A stretch of DNA of 64,000 nucleotides, from contig JADWQD010000002.1 of NCBI GenBank assembly GCA_016110215.1, positions 248,001-312,000 on the forward strand. The letters run 5' to 3'. Position numbers and translations under genes: made by a program. This document shows, in pieces, positions 21,376 through 32,917 of the stretch. Under the pieces are notes generated by a model, which was not told the DNA's origin, searched no databases, and saw only the letters and a program-made list of their open reading frames with translations. Source of the stretch: Capronia americana (taxonomy: Eukaryota > Ascomycota > Eurotiomycetes > Chaetothyriales > Herpotrichiellaceae). Position 1 is the first letter of the stretch. Each line of letters begins with the position of its first letter.

Positions 21376-21500
21376 AAAAAGGGTGCCTTGTGAAGCATTT
21401 TGCTCTCTAACCGATGCGAGATGCCCTGATCATCAGTTTCCACCAGGAAAACGAGGTATGAGTCGCGGTTGCTGGAGAAGGGGCCTTTGGACTGATGGGG
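21376..21500 (-). pseudogene. duplicated 3' tail of a HET-domain gene
   Basis: About 125 bp nearly identical (over 90% by eye) to 13371-13496 of the HET gene. Both read PHQSKGPFSSNRDSYLV on the minus strand and continue LVETD and ESKMLHKAPFL. Only the last ~40 codons are present; no HET domain lies upstream. The flanking 21284-21375 and 21501-21688 hold nothing I can name. It marks the left border of the accessory stretch. Confidence 0.85.
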
Positions 21501-21688
21501 CGGGTGGCAGACAATGGAGCACACAGTCACTGAGAGCAAACTGAATGGTTCTTTTCGGCTGGTGCCTGCTTGATAACATCGTGGCACCACACATCCAGGC
21601 CCGGTGCCGTCCAGGAGAGTATCCTCCTTCGTTCCACACAGGAACCCAGTCATCACCTGTCTGATATTTCCGCCCGTCCTCGTCCACA

Positions 21689-22570
21689 ATGTCTCCCAAG
21701 CGATCTGTCTCCGACAACGTCGAGAGCACAAAACCGAAAAGGAGCGCAAAGCCCAAGACACTGAGCAAGAAAAAGCGTGAGACAGCGATCAACGGCGCCC
21801 TACTCCACGTCACCCAGGAAAGCCAGGCGGCAAATTCTCCCTTCGACTATGCGTCGCGCGTCGGTCCCTGCGAAGAACTGCTTGCCACGATCGAGCATTA
21901 CATGAGCACGGAGGAGCACCTCACCGGGCTATGGGACGAGCTCGTACCGGTACTTGAGATGGTCATCGCCGTATTCAAGCGCGGCGACGATCATCCCGGT
22001 CTGGTCTATGATCCAGACGACAGACTTTATCACAACCATTACGACCTCGCACACCAGGTCAGTGAACGATTGAACAAGCTGATGTGGACCTGGCGAGATT
22101 CCCGCTCCCTGGGAGGCAAGTTCGAGCAGACCAGACAGGGCAACCTTGCCGCGGCAGACACGCAACGCCGATCCTTGCTGGCATTGACCAAGGTGTTCCA
22201 CCGACAATACCACAAGAGGGCCATGTTGCACGTTCTCTCAACTCACGAAATCTACTATTGTAGCCCGTCCGGCGAAATCAGTGCCGATCCGCAGGCGTCT
22301 ACAACCACGACGGGCGGAGAAGCGAGCGTCGACGCCGAGCGTGAAAAAGCGGCACGAGACACGACTTCGGCAGCAGAAGACGTCGGAGGAGCAAGCGAGG
22401 CGGGAAGCTGGGTCGACGGCGCGACGAGACAGGGACACGAGGGAGAAGACGTGAAGAAGGTCGACGACGGTGGACGGAGGGACGAGAAAGGGGACGCGGA
22501 GGAGGACGGGGACGAAGATTGGCCACGCTTACTCGCGAATCGACCCAGGGCTGGTGCCCACCAGCGGTAG
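21689..22570 (+). CDS. unknown protein with basic N-terminus and acidic tail
   Basis: Single exon, 293 aa, ATG in good context. Residues 1-32 are Lys/Arg-rich (KPKRSAKPK, SKKKRE) and could be a nuclear localisation signal. Residues ~50-195 look folded and mostly helical with several Trp (LNKLMWTWRDSRS, LLALTKVFHRQYHKR). The rest is Gly/Asp/Glu/Arg-rich low complexity. I recognise no family. It is the first gene of a GC-rich island of unrecognised genes. Confidence 0.55.
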   Translation: MSPKRSVSDNVESTKPKRSAKPKTLSKKKRETAINGALLHVTQESQAANSPFDYASRVGPCEELLATIEHYMSTEEHLTGLWDELVPVLEMVIAVFKRGDDHPGLVYDPDDRLYHNHYDLAHQVSERLNKLMWTWRDSRSLGGKFEQTRQGNLAAADTQRRSLLALTKVFHRQYHKRAMLHVLSTHEIYYCSPSGEISADPQASTTTTGGEASVDAEREKAARDTTSAAEDVGGASEAGSWVDGATRQGHEGEDVKKVDDGGRRDEKGDAEEDGDEDWPRLLANRPRAGAHQR

Positions 22571-25449
22571 AGGGCTCTTCGTGCCCGGAGTTGTATAGCG
22601 GCCCCCCAAATTTCCTGGCCAACGGGCTACGGGGATTGTGACGGTCGCGGAGAAGATACAACATGGCGAGTTTTGCTGTCGAGAATCCGCCCCCGTGACG
22701 GGACCAATTGATCGAGGTCGTGACGTCTCCGGGCCCCGTTTCATCATGTCATCACCACGTTTGCTGCTGGGACCCTCGCCCAGGTCTCGCCACCGTGGCC
22801 AGACACATCAAGACCGAGGTGTGGCACCAGCCACGGAACGAGGCGGACAGACTCCCCACAGGAAGGTGATCTCGAGGGTGGCGCTCGTGACCTGTGGAAT
22901 GTGTCGATAGGCTGGTCACCACACTCTGGCTTACGGAGTCGCCCAGCATACGTCAGGCGGAAGGACGGAACACATCGTGAGTGACTGGACGAACGTACGA
23001 AGGAGTCGTCGCTGCTCCCCGTGCGTGCCTGTGCGTACTGCCTCGGCTCGCGGAGCTCCCACTCGGCATACGGCGCGGGCCTCGATACAAGCTTCCAGGG
23101 CCGGGGGCACTGCGAGATCCAATGCTGGGTGAACCACCCCTACCTTATGGAGGCATTTACGAGACCTTCAGCTTACACTTCACTATATCGCGAATCATCC
23201 TTCTTCGCGCAGATATCTCGGATCCTCCCTCTCGTACCGCAAACGTCTTTCAAGCGAGCTTCTTTACAAGGAGACGACGAATCCCTCACGCGACCTCGTC
23301 CTGCGGCGCGTGGCGAAGCAGGTATGGCCGACCAAAAATGCGCGCCAACGTCTTGGCAAGTGTTATCGTCGGTGCACACAAAAAGCTGTCACGTGCTATG
23401 TCACGTGCATCCTGTTTGGGCGCTCATGAGTGGACACAACAACATTCGGCTTCTACCGGGTACCCTTCCCTTCATCAACTCGACGATTCGTCTTTTTCGC
23501 AAGCTCCAAAGGTGACTGAGGGCCTTTGTACTCTATGAGATATTTTGTCTACACGCCCACGGGCGGCACCCTTCGAACGGTCAAGAGATATAGGCGTACG
23601 TGGTTCGATCGCATAAGGCCGCCGTCAGAACAACCTCCCTCCGCCGCGCGCCATTGGTGTCTCTCTTTCTCCGACCTCGATACCGGGTGGACACGTCGAG
23701 CGGCCGTCGTCGGTGAGCGTGTCTGGCTGGAAGAAGAGGGGGATTTACCACGTCACGAACTCTTGACCACCGACGAAGCGATGTCTCGACGGGGCGACGT
23801 GGCAGTTAATCTTGGGTCGACGATGCTGATTGAAGGCTCGGAGGGACCCAACCCGGGGTGTCACCGACGGGCTCCTTCCATGGTCGACCGTGTCGTGTGG
23901 AGTGCACCCCGTCAAGCTGCCATCAGCATCGTCGCTTGCCTCGAGGTGGTGAGAAGAGTGTTTCCCCCCCGGCGGTGATGACATGACCTTCGGTCCGCTT
24001 GGGGGCGGCCGTCTTTCTACTGGATCTCGACGGTCAACGAGGACGTCAGCTGGGCACGCCACCTTGTACGGACACAGCTCGCCAGGAGACTTCACGAGAC
24101 GCCAACCGTGCACGCGAGCTTGTATCCGAGCTCGAGCAGCACTGGATCCTCCGCCGCAGGCCGATAGCCTCCTACGCCCTTGAGACAAACCTCCTGCGAC
24201 TGCCCGACCTACCCACTGCGGCTCCAGACCCACCCTGAACTCGACCAAGGGCAAGGGTCCTGCGGATGATGAAAATCCGTGCACGGACAACAATCTACCT
24301 GTCCATACCTACGAAGAGGACCGCATGGTGACGCAGTAGGACGAGACCATGATGGGCATGCTCGAACGCCCGCGCGCTCCTCAAGATCTCGGGAGATCTA
24401 CATACGTGTATCCTTGTTGCTACACCGTCATCATCGTAGTGGCGGTCGACGCAGGCTGTGGTCGAGCTCCGGCGGTCGAATGAAACAGTGTTTCTCCACC
24501 GCCAAGCACGAAGGCGATGTCGATGTGAGGAACGACCGCTCCCACACACGGAGGGAACACGCCCCCTGCGACGGCCCACATTGGGACACTGGGCGGCTTG
24601 CGAAAGTCGAGAAGCCGCCTTGTCCCTGAGATTGGTGGAGGGTTGCTTCGCCGTGGAAACAGCAAATATCTGCGGGACTGCCGGGGAGGCCAAATCCCTT
24701 GTCTGAGCAGCTTTCATCGTGGCCCCCGTGACTGAGCGTAGGCATCTCTTGCGACACCGCTCCCCATACGAGCACGGATACCTCGTTCGTGGCCGCGTCA
24801 GGCACTGGCACCGAACCGTTATGTGTGTCGTCGATCGGCCACATCAGGCTGTTCCGTCCCTTGCCGACGCGAGACTCGATTGCCGATTGTCAATTCGATC
24901 AGCCTCGCCGCAACCCTAGGTAGCGGGACGCCACGCCCCTACGACGTGATCGACGTATCCCCGTGGTCGACTCGCTCTGGATCGCGAATCTAGCGTGATG
25001 CGTGCGGGCCGACATCGACGAGAATCCGACCCCAGCATTCGCGCGACGAGTCCGCGGTTGTATGCTTCAAGACCGCGCGCAGCGCTAGTGATCTTCACCC
25101 GAGACCCGACCGCCCAGGACACCAATTCATCCATGTGTGATTGCGCGGATCTTCATCTCGGCTCGAACTGGACTGCACCCCCCTGTACGACGAACCACCG
25201 TCACTTGCGGCCAGGATCTGCGGTGCAGACGGTCGTCCGAGACCTGGATCTCGACTTAGGGGCGGTCCCACACCGATTGAGACATCGTCCCTGCGAACGA
25301 AGGGTCGACAACGCCAGATGGCCGTCACCTCTATATGAGAGCCATAAACCACCACCGTGGGCCTTTTCCCTCGTCCGTCTCACGGGTCTGCTTTGCCCCT
25401 GCTCCTGCGAACCCATCGTCCATTGCCCGACACCACACTCCCCACCGAC
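22571..25449. other. GC-rich stretch of about 2.9 kb without a supported gene
   Basis: Many overlapping frames on both strands, which GC-rich DNA gives by chance, and none with clear splice links. The plus frame 23999-24238 (79 aa, with LVSELEQHWILRRRPIASYALET) is the most coding-like and may be debris of an island gene. TGTCACGTGC occurs twice within 22 bp at 23388-23409. The stretch may be decayed relatives of the neighbouring families. Confidence 0.35.
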
Positions 25450-26052
25450 ATGGCGAATAACGCCAGCGCCGGTGCGACCCAACAGACGACGTCGATTCCG
25501 AAGTCCAGCGTGACGAGCCAGACCCATGCGCGTCTGGTCGAAAGATACCATCCGAGTTTGACAGGGGACCAATTCGTCGGCCTCTGTGCGTACCTCAACT
25601 CCCTCCTGACATGGGGCTGGGGGGCGCGTCCCGTCGACCTCGATCGCTTCATCGTCTGCTACCCGCGCTTCGAGGCAGCACTTCCGGAGCTCTACTCCCG
25701 AGCGGCTTCACGAGACCCGTGGACGATGGCCTCCTACCACGAATGGCTCAATTGCCGCGAAACCGAAGAGGTCCGAGCGGCGGCTTTTGACGCACGAGCG
25801 GCGGTCCAGGGCGGGCTGGTGCTCACGGAAGCCGCCCTGCGTGAGATCTGGAAGGAAAATCCGTTCCTGTTCCTCTGGACGGACATAAGCCTGCAGCGCA
25901 TCGCCCACGACGCCGTCCAACGGAGTGCGGGACCCCTGCCGTCGGGGCTCGCACGAGCAGGCACAGACTCAGAGACCAGACCAGCCACGGCAGCTGGGGC
26001 TGGAGCTGACAGGGGACCAAGCGCACCGTGCACGCCACGCCCTCGACATTGA
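25450..26052 (+). CDS. unknown island protein, paralogue of the fragment at 33389
   Basis: Single exon, 200 aa from ATG at 25450. Residues ~55-155 form the folded part: DLDRFIVCYPRFEAALPELY, WTMASYHEW, VLTEAALREIWKENPFLF. The minus-strand fragment at 33389-33667 has the same pattern in the same order: DPDAFVVLHGRYLERLPEF, WSFPAYHEW, IIDARTLRQVGAENACTF. The two therefore belong to one small family. The last ~45 residues are Ala/Pro/Thr-rich. No function can be named. Composition matches its GC-rich neighbours. Confidence 0.55.
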   Translation: MANNASAGATQQTTSIPKSSVTSQTHARLVERYHPSLTGDQFVGLCAYLNSLLTWGWGARPVDLDRFIVCYPRFEAALPELYSRAASRDPWTMASYHEWLNCRETEEVRAAAFDARAAVQGGLVLTEAALREIWKENPFLFLWTDISLQRIAHDAVQRSAGPLPSGLARAGTDSETRPATAAGAGADRGPSAPCTPRPRH

Positions 26053-27149
26053 TGTCGCTCTGCGGTAGCCCGAGAAGGGGAAGTTAGTTGTTGGAGCTCT
26101 ACCGGTGATTGGATCTGATGGTGAAGGGAGGCAGGCCAGGACGGCCGCCCCGAGTGCTGTTAGACACGAGTTTTCCGGGGGACGGTGTTGACGTATTGTA
26201 TGATGTGGTGTGGTGCGGTTGAAGGGGGAGAGGAGTGACGGAGGTCTGACAGTCGACGAAGGAAAGTACATGAGCCAGGCTAGTCAACCGGAGCACCGAT
26301 CTATAGGGCCTTGTGTTCCACAATAGAATGAATCCCCGTTGGTAGATGAAAAACCCCATTTCATGAAGGAAACACTTCGGCCAGAAGAAAGCGCGGCTTT
26401 CCTGACTCCCCAGTAGCGATCCCTTATTATCCAGTCATGTTCAGGCTCGGGGCCGCTGACGCATTACGCCCACGTCGACTTTTCTCCTTTCCACACATCT
26501 TTACGGCTATTCCCTTCCCGTCTCGCGCCTATATTATCTTATATAGAGTTTATACATCTCTCTCGCGCGGAAGATATAAGTATTAGGAATACCCAGATAG
26601 GCTTAGTACTCTAGGCCTATATAGCTTACTTGTTATATATTGAACTGGGGCGCGGCTTCAGAGCCGTTGGGTAAAGGATTGTACGGCGGCGGGCATTGCC
26701 TCTGATCCCACACACAAACTACATTTACAACAGATGGCACTTCGACCCAAGTGATACGTTGCTTAAAGATGAAATTCCTTAAGATAGTAAATTGTTGCCT
26801 GTCGCCTGTCTGGTGTATGGTGTTGTACCTGCATGTTGAATGCAAGCAAGTCTGCTGGTAATATGTGCCAGAGGCACAGCAGTTGGCTAAGGCCGTAGCC
26901 AATCAGGACGCCCGTGCAAGTGCACGGTCACATGCAACCAATCAGAAATGCAAAAAGTTCATCACCCCTATTATAATATAAGCTCGGACGATGTCCGGAC
27001 TGAAGATAGAGTACAACTATAAAGGTAACCTTCATATGCCTCCACGGTCACATACCTCCCTCTGCAACAGATAGATCACATCACTCGCGTCACCGTCTCT
27101 TCTCGGAATGTGCGTGGGAGGAAGTCCCGTCGTGCGCCAGTACCGTCGG
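26053..27149. other. AT-rich gap with repeat-like sequence
   Basis: From about 26500 the DNA switches to AT-rich, TA-dinucleotide-rich sequence (for example TATATTATCTTATATAGAG), in contrast with the GC-rich genes on both sides. It contains one copy of a dispersed repeat (26641-26703). The contrast fits a transposon remnant degraded by C-to-T mutation (RIP-like). No intact gene. Confidence 0.5.
26641..26703. repeat. dispersed repeat in AT-rich DNA, copy 1 of 2
   Basis: Starts TGAACTGGGG and passes through GGCTTCA and TACGGCGGCGGG to GCATTGCCTCT. The same landmarks in the same order and orientation occur at 36847-36918. Both copies open an AT-rich block, and the two blocks bracket about 10 kb of unrecognised genes. 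Confidence 0.55.
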
Positions 27150-29639
27150 TCACTCCTCCGGCTGCTGCGACGTCCCACCCCCCTGGAGGACGCAGTTGAC
27201 GTGGGTCAGCTCGCAGAGCTCGCATGGCGGCTGTGCCGTCGGTAATCTCCTGAGAGATGTCAGCGTCGTCCCAAGAGGTGATCTCCGGCCGCCGACACCA
27301 TGAGGCACAGGCCGGAAGTTCGGAATAACACTTACAGGCTGCAGGTGAGCTTGCGTGAGCGGCAATTCATACAGCTCCTGGGTCCCGCCAAGGGTCGGCG
27401 AGCCTTTGGCCCGGAAGATTCTGGAGGTTCACAGGCCGCTTGCGCCTGAAGCATGTCGTGGTATTCGCTCAAGACGCGCTGGTGAGGAAGCAGGTACTCT
27501 TCGACCTCAACCGTGTACCCGCATTGCAGCTTGGCGTCGCCGAAGAACATACTCCGAGACGCCGCGAGGTGTCGGAACATGTCCCTCAGCTTGAACACCA
27601 CCAGGTCGACCGGGACGGCGAATGCGTCGATCAACACTCCGGCTTGCAGCGGCAACCTGATCTGGTTGTTCCCACGCCCGCGCTTCAACTTGGAGTTCTG
27701 AAATCGTTGTCGAACCTCGGTCGAGGCAAGTTGCCGCGACGGCACGATGAAACGCATGTTGGCCCTTTCCATCAAGCTTCCACCGGCAAGCCCACCCGTC
27801 GTGGGGGAAGGGGCCAAGATAAACACTGATCTCTCTTCGTCACAACTGAGGCGGTAGTAAGAGTCGAGCTTCCGGTGGGTGACCGCCACCAAGCTGTCGA
27901 CTATAGACACGCACGCAAAATGGACGTGTACCAACAACGTGCGGGGATCGAGTTCTGCAAAGTTCCCCGTGGCAAATGGGCTGAAGACACATCCCTCCCG
28001 AGGATGATTCTGGAGAGGGTAGAACCTCCCCCAGCCTCTGCGTCACCTTGTTAGTTGATGGTGCTGGTACACCGAGATGGGGGGCACTAGGGGCTTACAA
28101 CGTCTCGCACTGACGAGTGTACCTGCCAATCTCCATGGACTGGAATGTCGACTGCCTCCAGTGAGTGTGGGCTGAACCTAAACGCCCCAGAGGGGTCGCG
28201 GTCGCCGCCGGGTCGTCGCTCTCTTGGCTCTCGGCAGCGTTGCTCCCCTCCTGCTTCGAAAAGCCGGCGACGGTTTTTTCGTCCTCGTCCCCGGCCGAAG
28301 GGAGGAAGAACGGTCTGTCGACCGAGGTGTGTAAGTTGGCGTATTGATCTAGGATCGCCTCGAACCGGCTAACAAAGCGCTCGCCCTTGGAAAGATCGTC
28401 ACGGACCAGGTGTCGAGAGACGAACGCGGGGTCTTCCGGCAGCCACGTAACTTCCGTACGTCCTTGCTCCACGGCGCCGGCCAGGTCACCGAACCAGCTC
28501 TCCGGGAGGACGTCGCGGGGTAAGAGCAGCCAGCCGACATCGGGTTGTTTCAGCTGGAGGAGGTAGATGTCCACCGGGTACAAGGCGGAGAAATACCGGG
28601 CCCGAGGCAGCCGCCGCAGCTCCGGGTCATGAGTGAAACGACAGCGGATCCCCCCTCGCGAGTCGATGACAGCCGCCCCACGCTTCAGCTCTACCGAGTA
28701 GAAATCTCGGGGCTCTTTGCGGACGATCGCAAAATCACCGATGCCAGGTCTGAGGGTGAATAGTCTCGCCTCGTAGGACCGACCGGGCCGGTCAAATTGC
28801 TCACAGAGGTCGTCGATCCACCACGTGTCTGGCTTTTTCTGTAGATCGGGGCAGAGAAGGTGCTGGAGTGGGCAGAGCCTCGGTCGAGGACTGCGAAGAT
28901 ACTGCAAGCCGCTGGACGAGTTTGACCTGAGGTGGCTGACTGTCAGTCGGGGACGGTACGCTCACGTCGCGATCGTGGGGGTCTCCCACGACCTAGGTGG
29001 CAGAGCTTACCAGGTTTGGGCGCGCCCCTGGAAGAAGGGTAGGTTGCTCTCTATGTCCGCGCCCAGGTGTTTCAAGGGCATCGAGAAGGCATCCCATGCC
29101 AGCGGGGCGTCGTCATCGACTCTCCCTTGGTAGCCGATGCCTGTAGTCTCGCTCAACCGAAATGGAGTGGTGTAGTTGAAGCGATAATCGTAGTACCACA
29201 AGGGCACAACCCTGATCGTCCCTGGCGTGGTTATGGAATAGAGGAGGATCGCAGCTGCATGCTGTTGTTGCATCGGTGTAACCGCTCGCACCATATACTG
29301 AAGGGGTGTGACTGCTGATTCAGAAGCACGAAACTTGACCGGGCCTAAACATCCGTAGGTTTTGAACTCACACCCGACGACCACATTCCCCAAGTTCGGG
29401 TGTTTCTTCATCAACTCAAACAGTCGCTCAGAGGCCGAGGATCTTTTCAGATATTGGGTGCCTTCGGTGAGGAAGCCAAAGTCAAGGGGGCTGTGCTCGT
29501 TGCCTTTGAGGAAACACTTTGTTTGCGTTTGCAGCATCTCTCCGACGGAGCACTCGGCGACATTCGCTGTCATGAAAATAATGTGGGCGAGGACCGAGTG
29601 AAGGACCCGCTCTACAGTGGTGGCCGGTCGAGGGTCCAT
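27150..29639 (-). CDS. unknown island protein with a C-terminal Zn2Cys6 cluster
   Basis: Four exons, 29639-29011, 28926-28099, 28037-27336 and 27249-27150, keep frame for 752 aa. Introns are GTAAGC...CTCAG (84 nt), GTAAGC...GCAG with a CAACTAAC branch (61 nt), and GTAAGT...CTCAG (86 nt). The last join completes a binuclear zinc cluster at the extreme C-terminus: C708-x2-C711-x6-C718-x10-C729-x2-C732-x6-C739, starting CMNCRSRKLTC. Zn2Cys6 clusters usually sit near the N-terminus of fungal regulators. The preceding ~700 residues (with KTYGCLGPVKF, WWIDDLCEQFDRPG, REGCVFSPFATG) match no family I know. A 69-codon ATG-initiated frame (29853-29647) ends just upstream and overlaps the start. Confidence 0.6.
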
Positions 29640-30311
29640 GACGCGGTCACTCCGTCCGTGGCTCCGCACAGAGCCTCGACGCGGAGATTTGATCGAAGGA
29701 CCAGAGGGCCTGTGAGAAAGACGGGCGCGAGGACGAAGCCGGCGTATTTTCGATGCTCCCGAGCTGCTTAAGAGCGTCCGTGAGAGATATCGCGAGCTGG
29801 CCTGTCACACCCTCCTCCTGTGCTAAATACGACCGATGTGCTGGCAAGGCCATGATCAAACGCGGGCCAGGGTCCTTCCTGGCAGACAGTCTACATGCAA
29901 AGCTGCTACGAACCCAGGTACGGAGGAGGCATGCCACAAAACAAAAGCGGACCCGAAGGGACGGTTGCCCAGGCCGTGGTAGCTTAAGGGGTCAAACGGC
30001 TGATTTAAAACCCGCGTCCCCGTGCGCATGCGAGAGACCGACCCAAGGCGAAGCGAGCAAGTAGACCGAAGGTGGACAGGTGTTGGACTCAATATTGTAT
30101 GATTCTTACGAAAGTATGAACTATGGAATATTGCAGCAGCAACACCGTGTGGTGTGCGCGCAACGCAGTGCACGTGACCAGCGCCAAGGATTATGGACGA
30201 GGTGCTCAACAACAAGATCGTTGATCGATGTTCTAATCCCCGCGCGGCCGAGGCTCTCGGTCACCACAGAGCGAGCGCTCGGTGCCGTCTGCAACAACCG
30301 TAGAGACGTCG
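29640..30311. other. upstream region of the Zn2Cys6 island gene
   Basis: Contains the overlapping ATG-initiated frame 29853-29647 (MALPAHRSYLAQEEG...), which ends in a different frame from the main start at 29639 and could be an upstream ORF or a frameshifted first exon. The rest shows no supported gene. Confidence 0.35.
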
Positions 30312-31149
30312 TCACTCTTCCTCGCCCAGGGGAGCTGCGCCTCCACGAGCGTAGTAAGCTTCACCCGCTTCTGCGGCCCGCATATTCGCCTCGATCAGCC
30401 TTGCCCGAAGAGATCCGAAGAACACAAGGTCATCGGGAGCGTGTTCGTACATAACCCTCAAGATGCTCACGACGCCCTCCAGTCCACTCTCGCATCGCCA
30501 CGCGGCGAAGGCCTCCCAGCCCGCCGAGCAGGTAAACTCGAGTGTCACTTCGTCGACGGCCCCGCACCGATCCCTCATCTGGCGGGTGAATCCTATGTAG
30601 GGTACTGGCGTGATGAGCAGGGTCGCGCTGCCCGTCTTTATCCCGTTCAGGGTCGGCACCTTGCTCGGTGTCGCCGGTAATTCGACATCGATGGGAAGGA
30701 CACTCATGTGCCTGGGGACCATGCCGTACCGACTGGTCAGTGCTTCGAGTCGCTCCCTCGGGTTGGCGGCCTGCCACTGCCTTCTTTCGGCCTCATTCCA
30801 GGCGGTGGGAACGTAGAAGAGGCTGGGGACGCGCGTGAAGGCCATATAGGCTCCGATCAAAGGTCTCTGCTGTCTCAGTGGAGTTGAACGCTGAGGATGC
30901 AGAACAAAGACCTGATTGACAGTCAGAAACGTACTCCTAACGGCCTGACAGCATCCTCACCTTGCCTATACCGATGTCACAGCATGCTCCCGTCAGTGCT
31001 AGGGCCATGCGTGAGGCGTCAGAAAGCACCAGTTTGTTGTGGATCGCGTTCAAGATGGTCACGGCCCCGGTTTCGGAATCATGTTGGGACCAAGGCGTTT
31101 CGGCCGCGACGTTCACCATCGTGGGGAGAGTCTCGCCAGGAGCTGCCAT
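30312..31149 (-). CDS. unknown island protein
   Basis: Two exons, 31149-30961 and 30911-30312, phase 0, give 262 aa. The 49-nt intron is GTGAGG...AATCAG. The join reads ...CCDIGIGK|VFVLHPQRS. The protein looks globular and of mixed content (AFTRVPSLFYVPTAWNE, SVLPIDVELPATPSKV, LVFFGSLRARLIEANMRAAE), with no signal peptide or membrane helix. No family recognised. It is transcribed in the same direction as the Zn2Cys6 gene 0.7 kb downstream. Confidence 0.5.
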
Positions 31150-31774
31150 GGCCACGTGCGTATGCCAGAGGGAGGCTCAAGCGATGGTTTGGTCGGTTTT
31201 GTGCCCCTTGGGAGTTGGCGGATGATTGATTTATCCCGTAGCCCCCGGGGCGGCGGACGTCATGTCACGGCACACTCCCATGAAGGCAAGTTCGGTCGAT
31301 CCGGGTGCCGAATGAAAACCGCCCAGACCAGAGCATTCTGAAACGCCGTCCGTGTAGGGATATGCTCGTTCCCGTGGAGGGCACTTCCGCTGCCTCTCGA
31401 TAATAGCCAGAAACGAAATGCAACACCGTGACCTGGCCGTGTCCGACGGGTCGTTGCGCCGCGCCCCTATCAGACGAGACAGACACCGCCCCGGACGAAG
31501 TCTTGACCAAAACCTGACCGACGTCGGCTTCATGCAGCCCGCTTCCATTTCAGCCTTCCTCACCGCCTTTGGAATTCGAGGAGCGACTATATGGCGCGAC
31601 GCCGCAGCCGGCCGCAGGCAGCTCGGTCGACATCGGTCGACCTGGCAGCCTCGCTCTGACAGGTCACTTTGATTGAGGTAGATACGTCACGTGGAGTACT
31701 AAATCCAACGGACGCCCTTCCACTCACAGGCAGCCTGCGCCCAGGCGAGCAGGATCCTGAATGTTTTACGAATC

Positions 31775-32168
31775 CTACGGAGGGTGCTCCCATCTCGGGC
31801 ACCTGGCCTCCGCATGGGACCGAGCAGCCGGCCGTCCCTCATCTCGTTCATTCCACTGGATCATGTCTGCCTGTCTGTACCCGAGGCAGCTCTTGCCCTT
31901 CAGTCGCCAGTCCAGCTGCGTGACGGGATCGTGCGCCGCGATCAGCGACGTGGCAATCAGTTCCAGGAGAACAGTGCTCGTCTTCCACCGCTGCCGGAGC
32001 GGCACTCGATGCAATGTACCGTGTGGGCGGTGAATCCCGCAAGGTAAAGTAGACGCCCGTAGTCGCCGTCGACACGAAGCTCGCCGTTCGCCACCGCATA
32101 GCCTGCGTTGGTCAGGTCCCGAGTATATCTACCCCCTCCACTTCTTACAGAGGAACGCCGAACCACAT
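31775..32168 (-). pseudogene. probable damaged island gene
   Basis: Two protein-like segments lie in different frames: about 32120-32010 (DLTNAGYAVANGELRVDGDY ... AGFTAHTVHCIEC) and about 31990-31775 (STVLLELIATSLIAAHDP ... CLGYRQADMIQWNE). An ATG at 32168 with a 46-nt GTAAGA...GCAG intron opens the second frame throughout (115 aa), but it turns the first segment into Arg/Cys-rich sequence. I think a frameshift is more likely than that model. The 31150-31774 stretch next to it has similar coding-like pieces without a consistent frame. Confidence 0.35.
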
Positions 32169-32241
32169 CTCAACGCCCTTTATAATTTACGTACGCTTAT
32201 CCTCGTCGAGCACGCGCAAGTGAGCTCTTAGCCTCCCTAGA

Positions 32242-32917
32242 ATGGCAGCTTCACAATCTTCTATCCAAGGCCGTGTCGAGTCGATGTGCCTGCCTAATCC
32301 GTCGTCGCCGGCCCAAACGGCAGCCTTCTGCTGCGTAGTTCTGGACTATACTCTATACCTGCGCCAGCTCCCACGCCCACGAGAGGAAACGGACGTCGCT
32401 AAGGAACAGAGGACGGCCCGCAAATTTGTGGAGCAAGTTGTGGACAACCGTCTATGGCCGTTAGTTCAGCAGATCGCGCCAGAGTATCGTCACCCGATGT
32501 AAGTTGGACCGGATCGACCCAAGTAGCCGCGAGGTATCCACGAAACTGACCCTCTCTAGCGAGCCGGGTGGTAAGGGATGGCTGTTTGAGACAGTCCTTA
32601 CCGCCATTAAGCGACAAAAGCCGCCAGCAGAGGTGGTGATGCCTACGGATCACTTCACGACCTGGCAGAGAAAGACCTTGTGGCGTCGGATTCTGCTGAA
32701 CTTGGAGTACTTGACTTTTGCCTGGAATGAAGAAACCCCGGAGGGCCGGGAGAGACTCACGGAGGCCCGAAACGCGTTCGAGAAGTTGGTGGCTGTGGTG
32801 GATGAGATATACCGGCCCGACGAGTCCGACCACGAAAGTACCAACGAAGCCCAGGGGAAGGACGGCGACGCCGGCACGGATCCGAGCTCGGATTCTGACA
32901 GCTCGACCGCAGATTGA
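32242..32917 (+). CDS. unknown island protein, helical with acidic tail
   Basis: Exons 32242-32498 and 32560-32917 give 204 aa. The 61-nt intron runs GTAAGT...CTCTAG and the split codon gives ...EYRHPI|EPGGKGWLF. Residues ~50-165 are mainly helical (ARKFVEQVVDNRLWPLVQQI, WQRKTLWRRILLNLEYLTF). The last ~35 residues are a Ser/Asp/Glu-rich acidic tail. No family recognised. It is one of the two intact-looking plus-strand genes between 25 and 36 kb. Confidence 0.55.

Noticed and set aside
22981..23538. 185-codon plus-strand frame in the island
   Set aside because: Begins with GTG rather than ATG, Arg/Pro-rich with no constrained segment, and GC-rich DNA gives such frames by chance.
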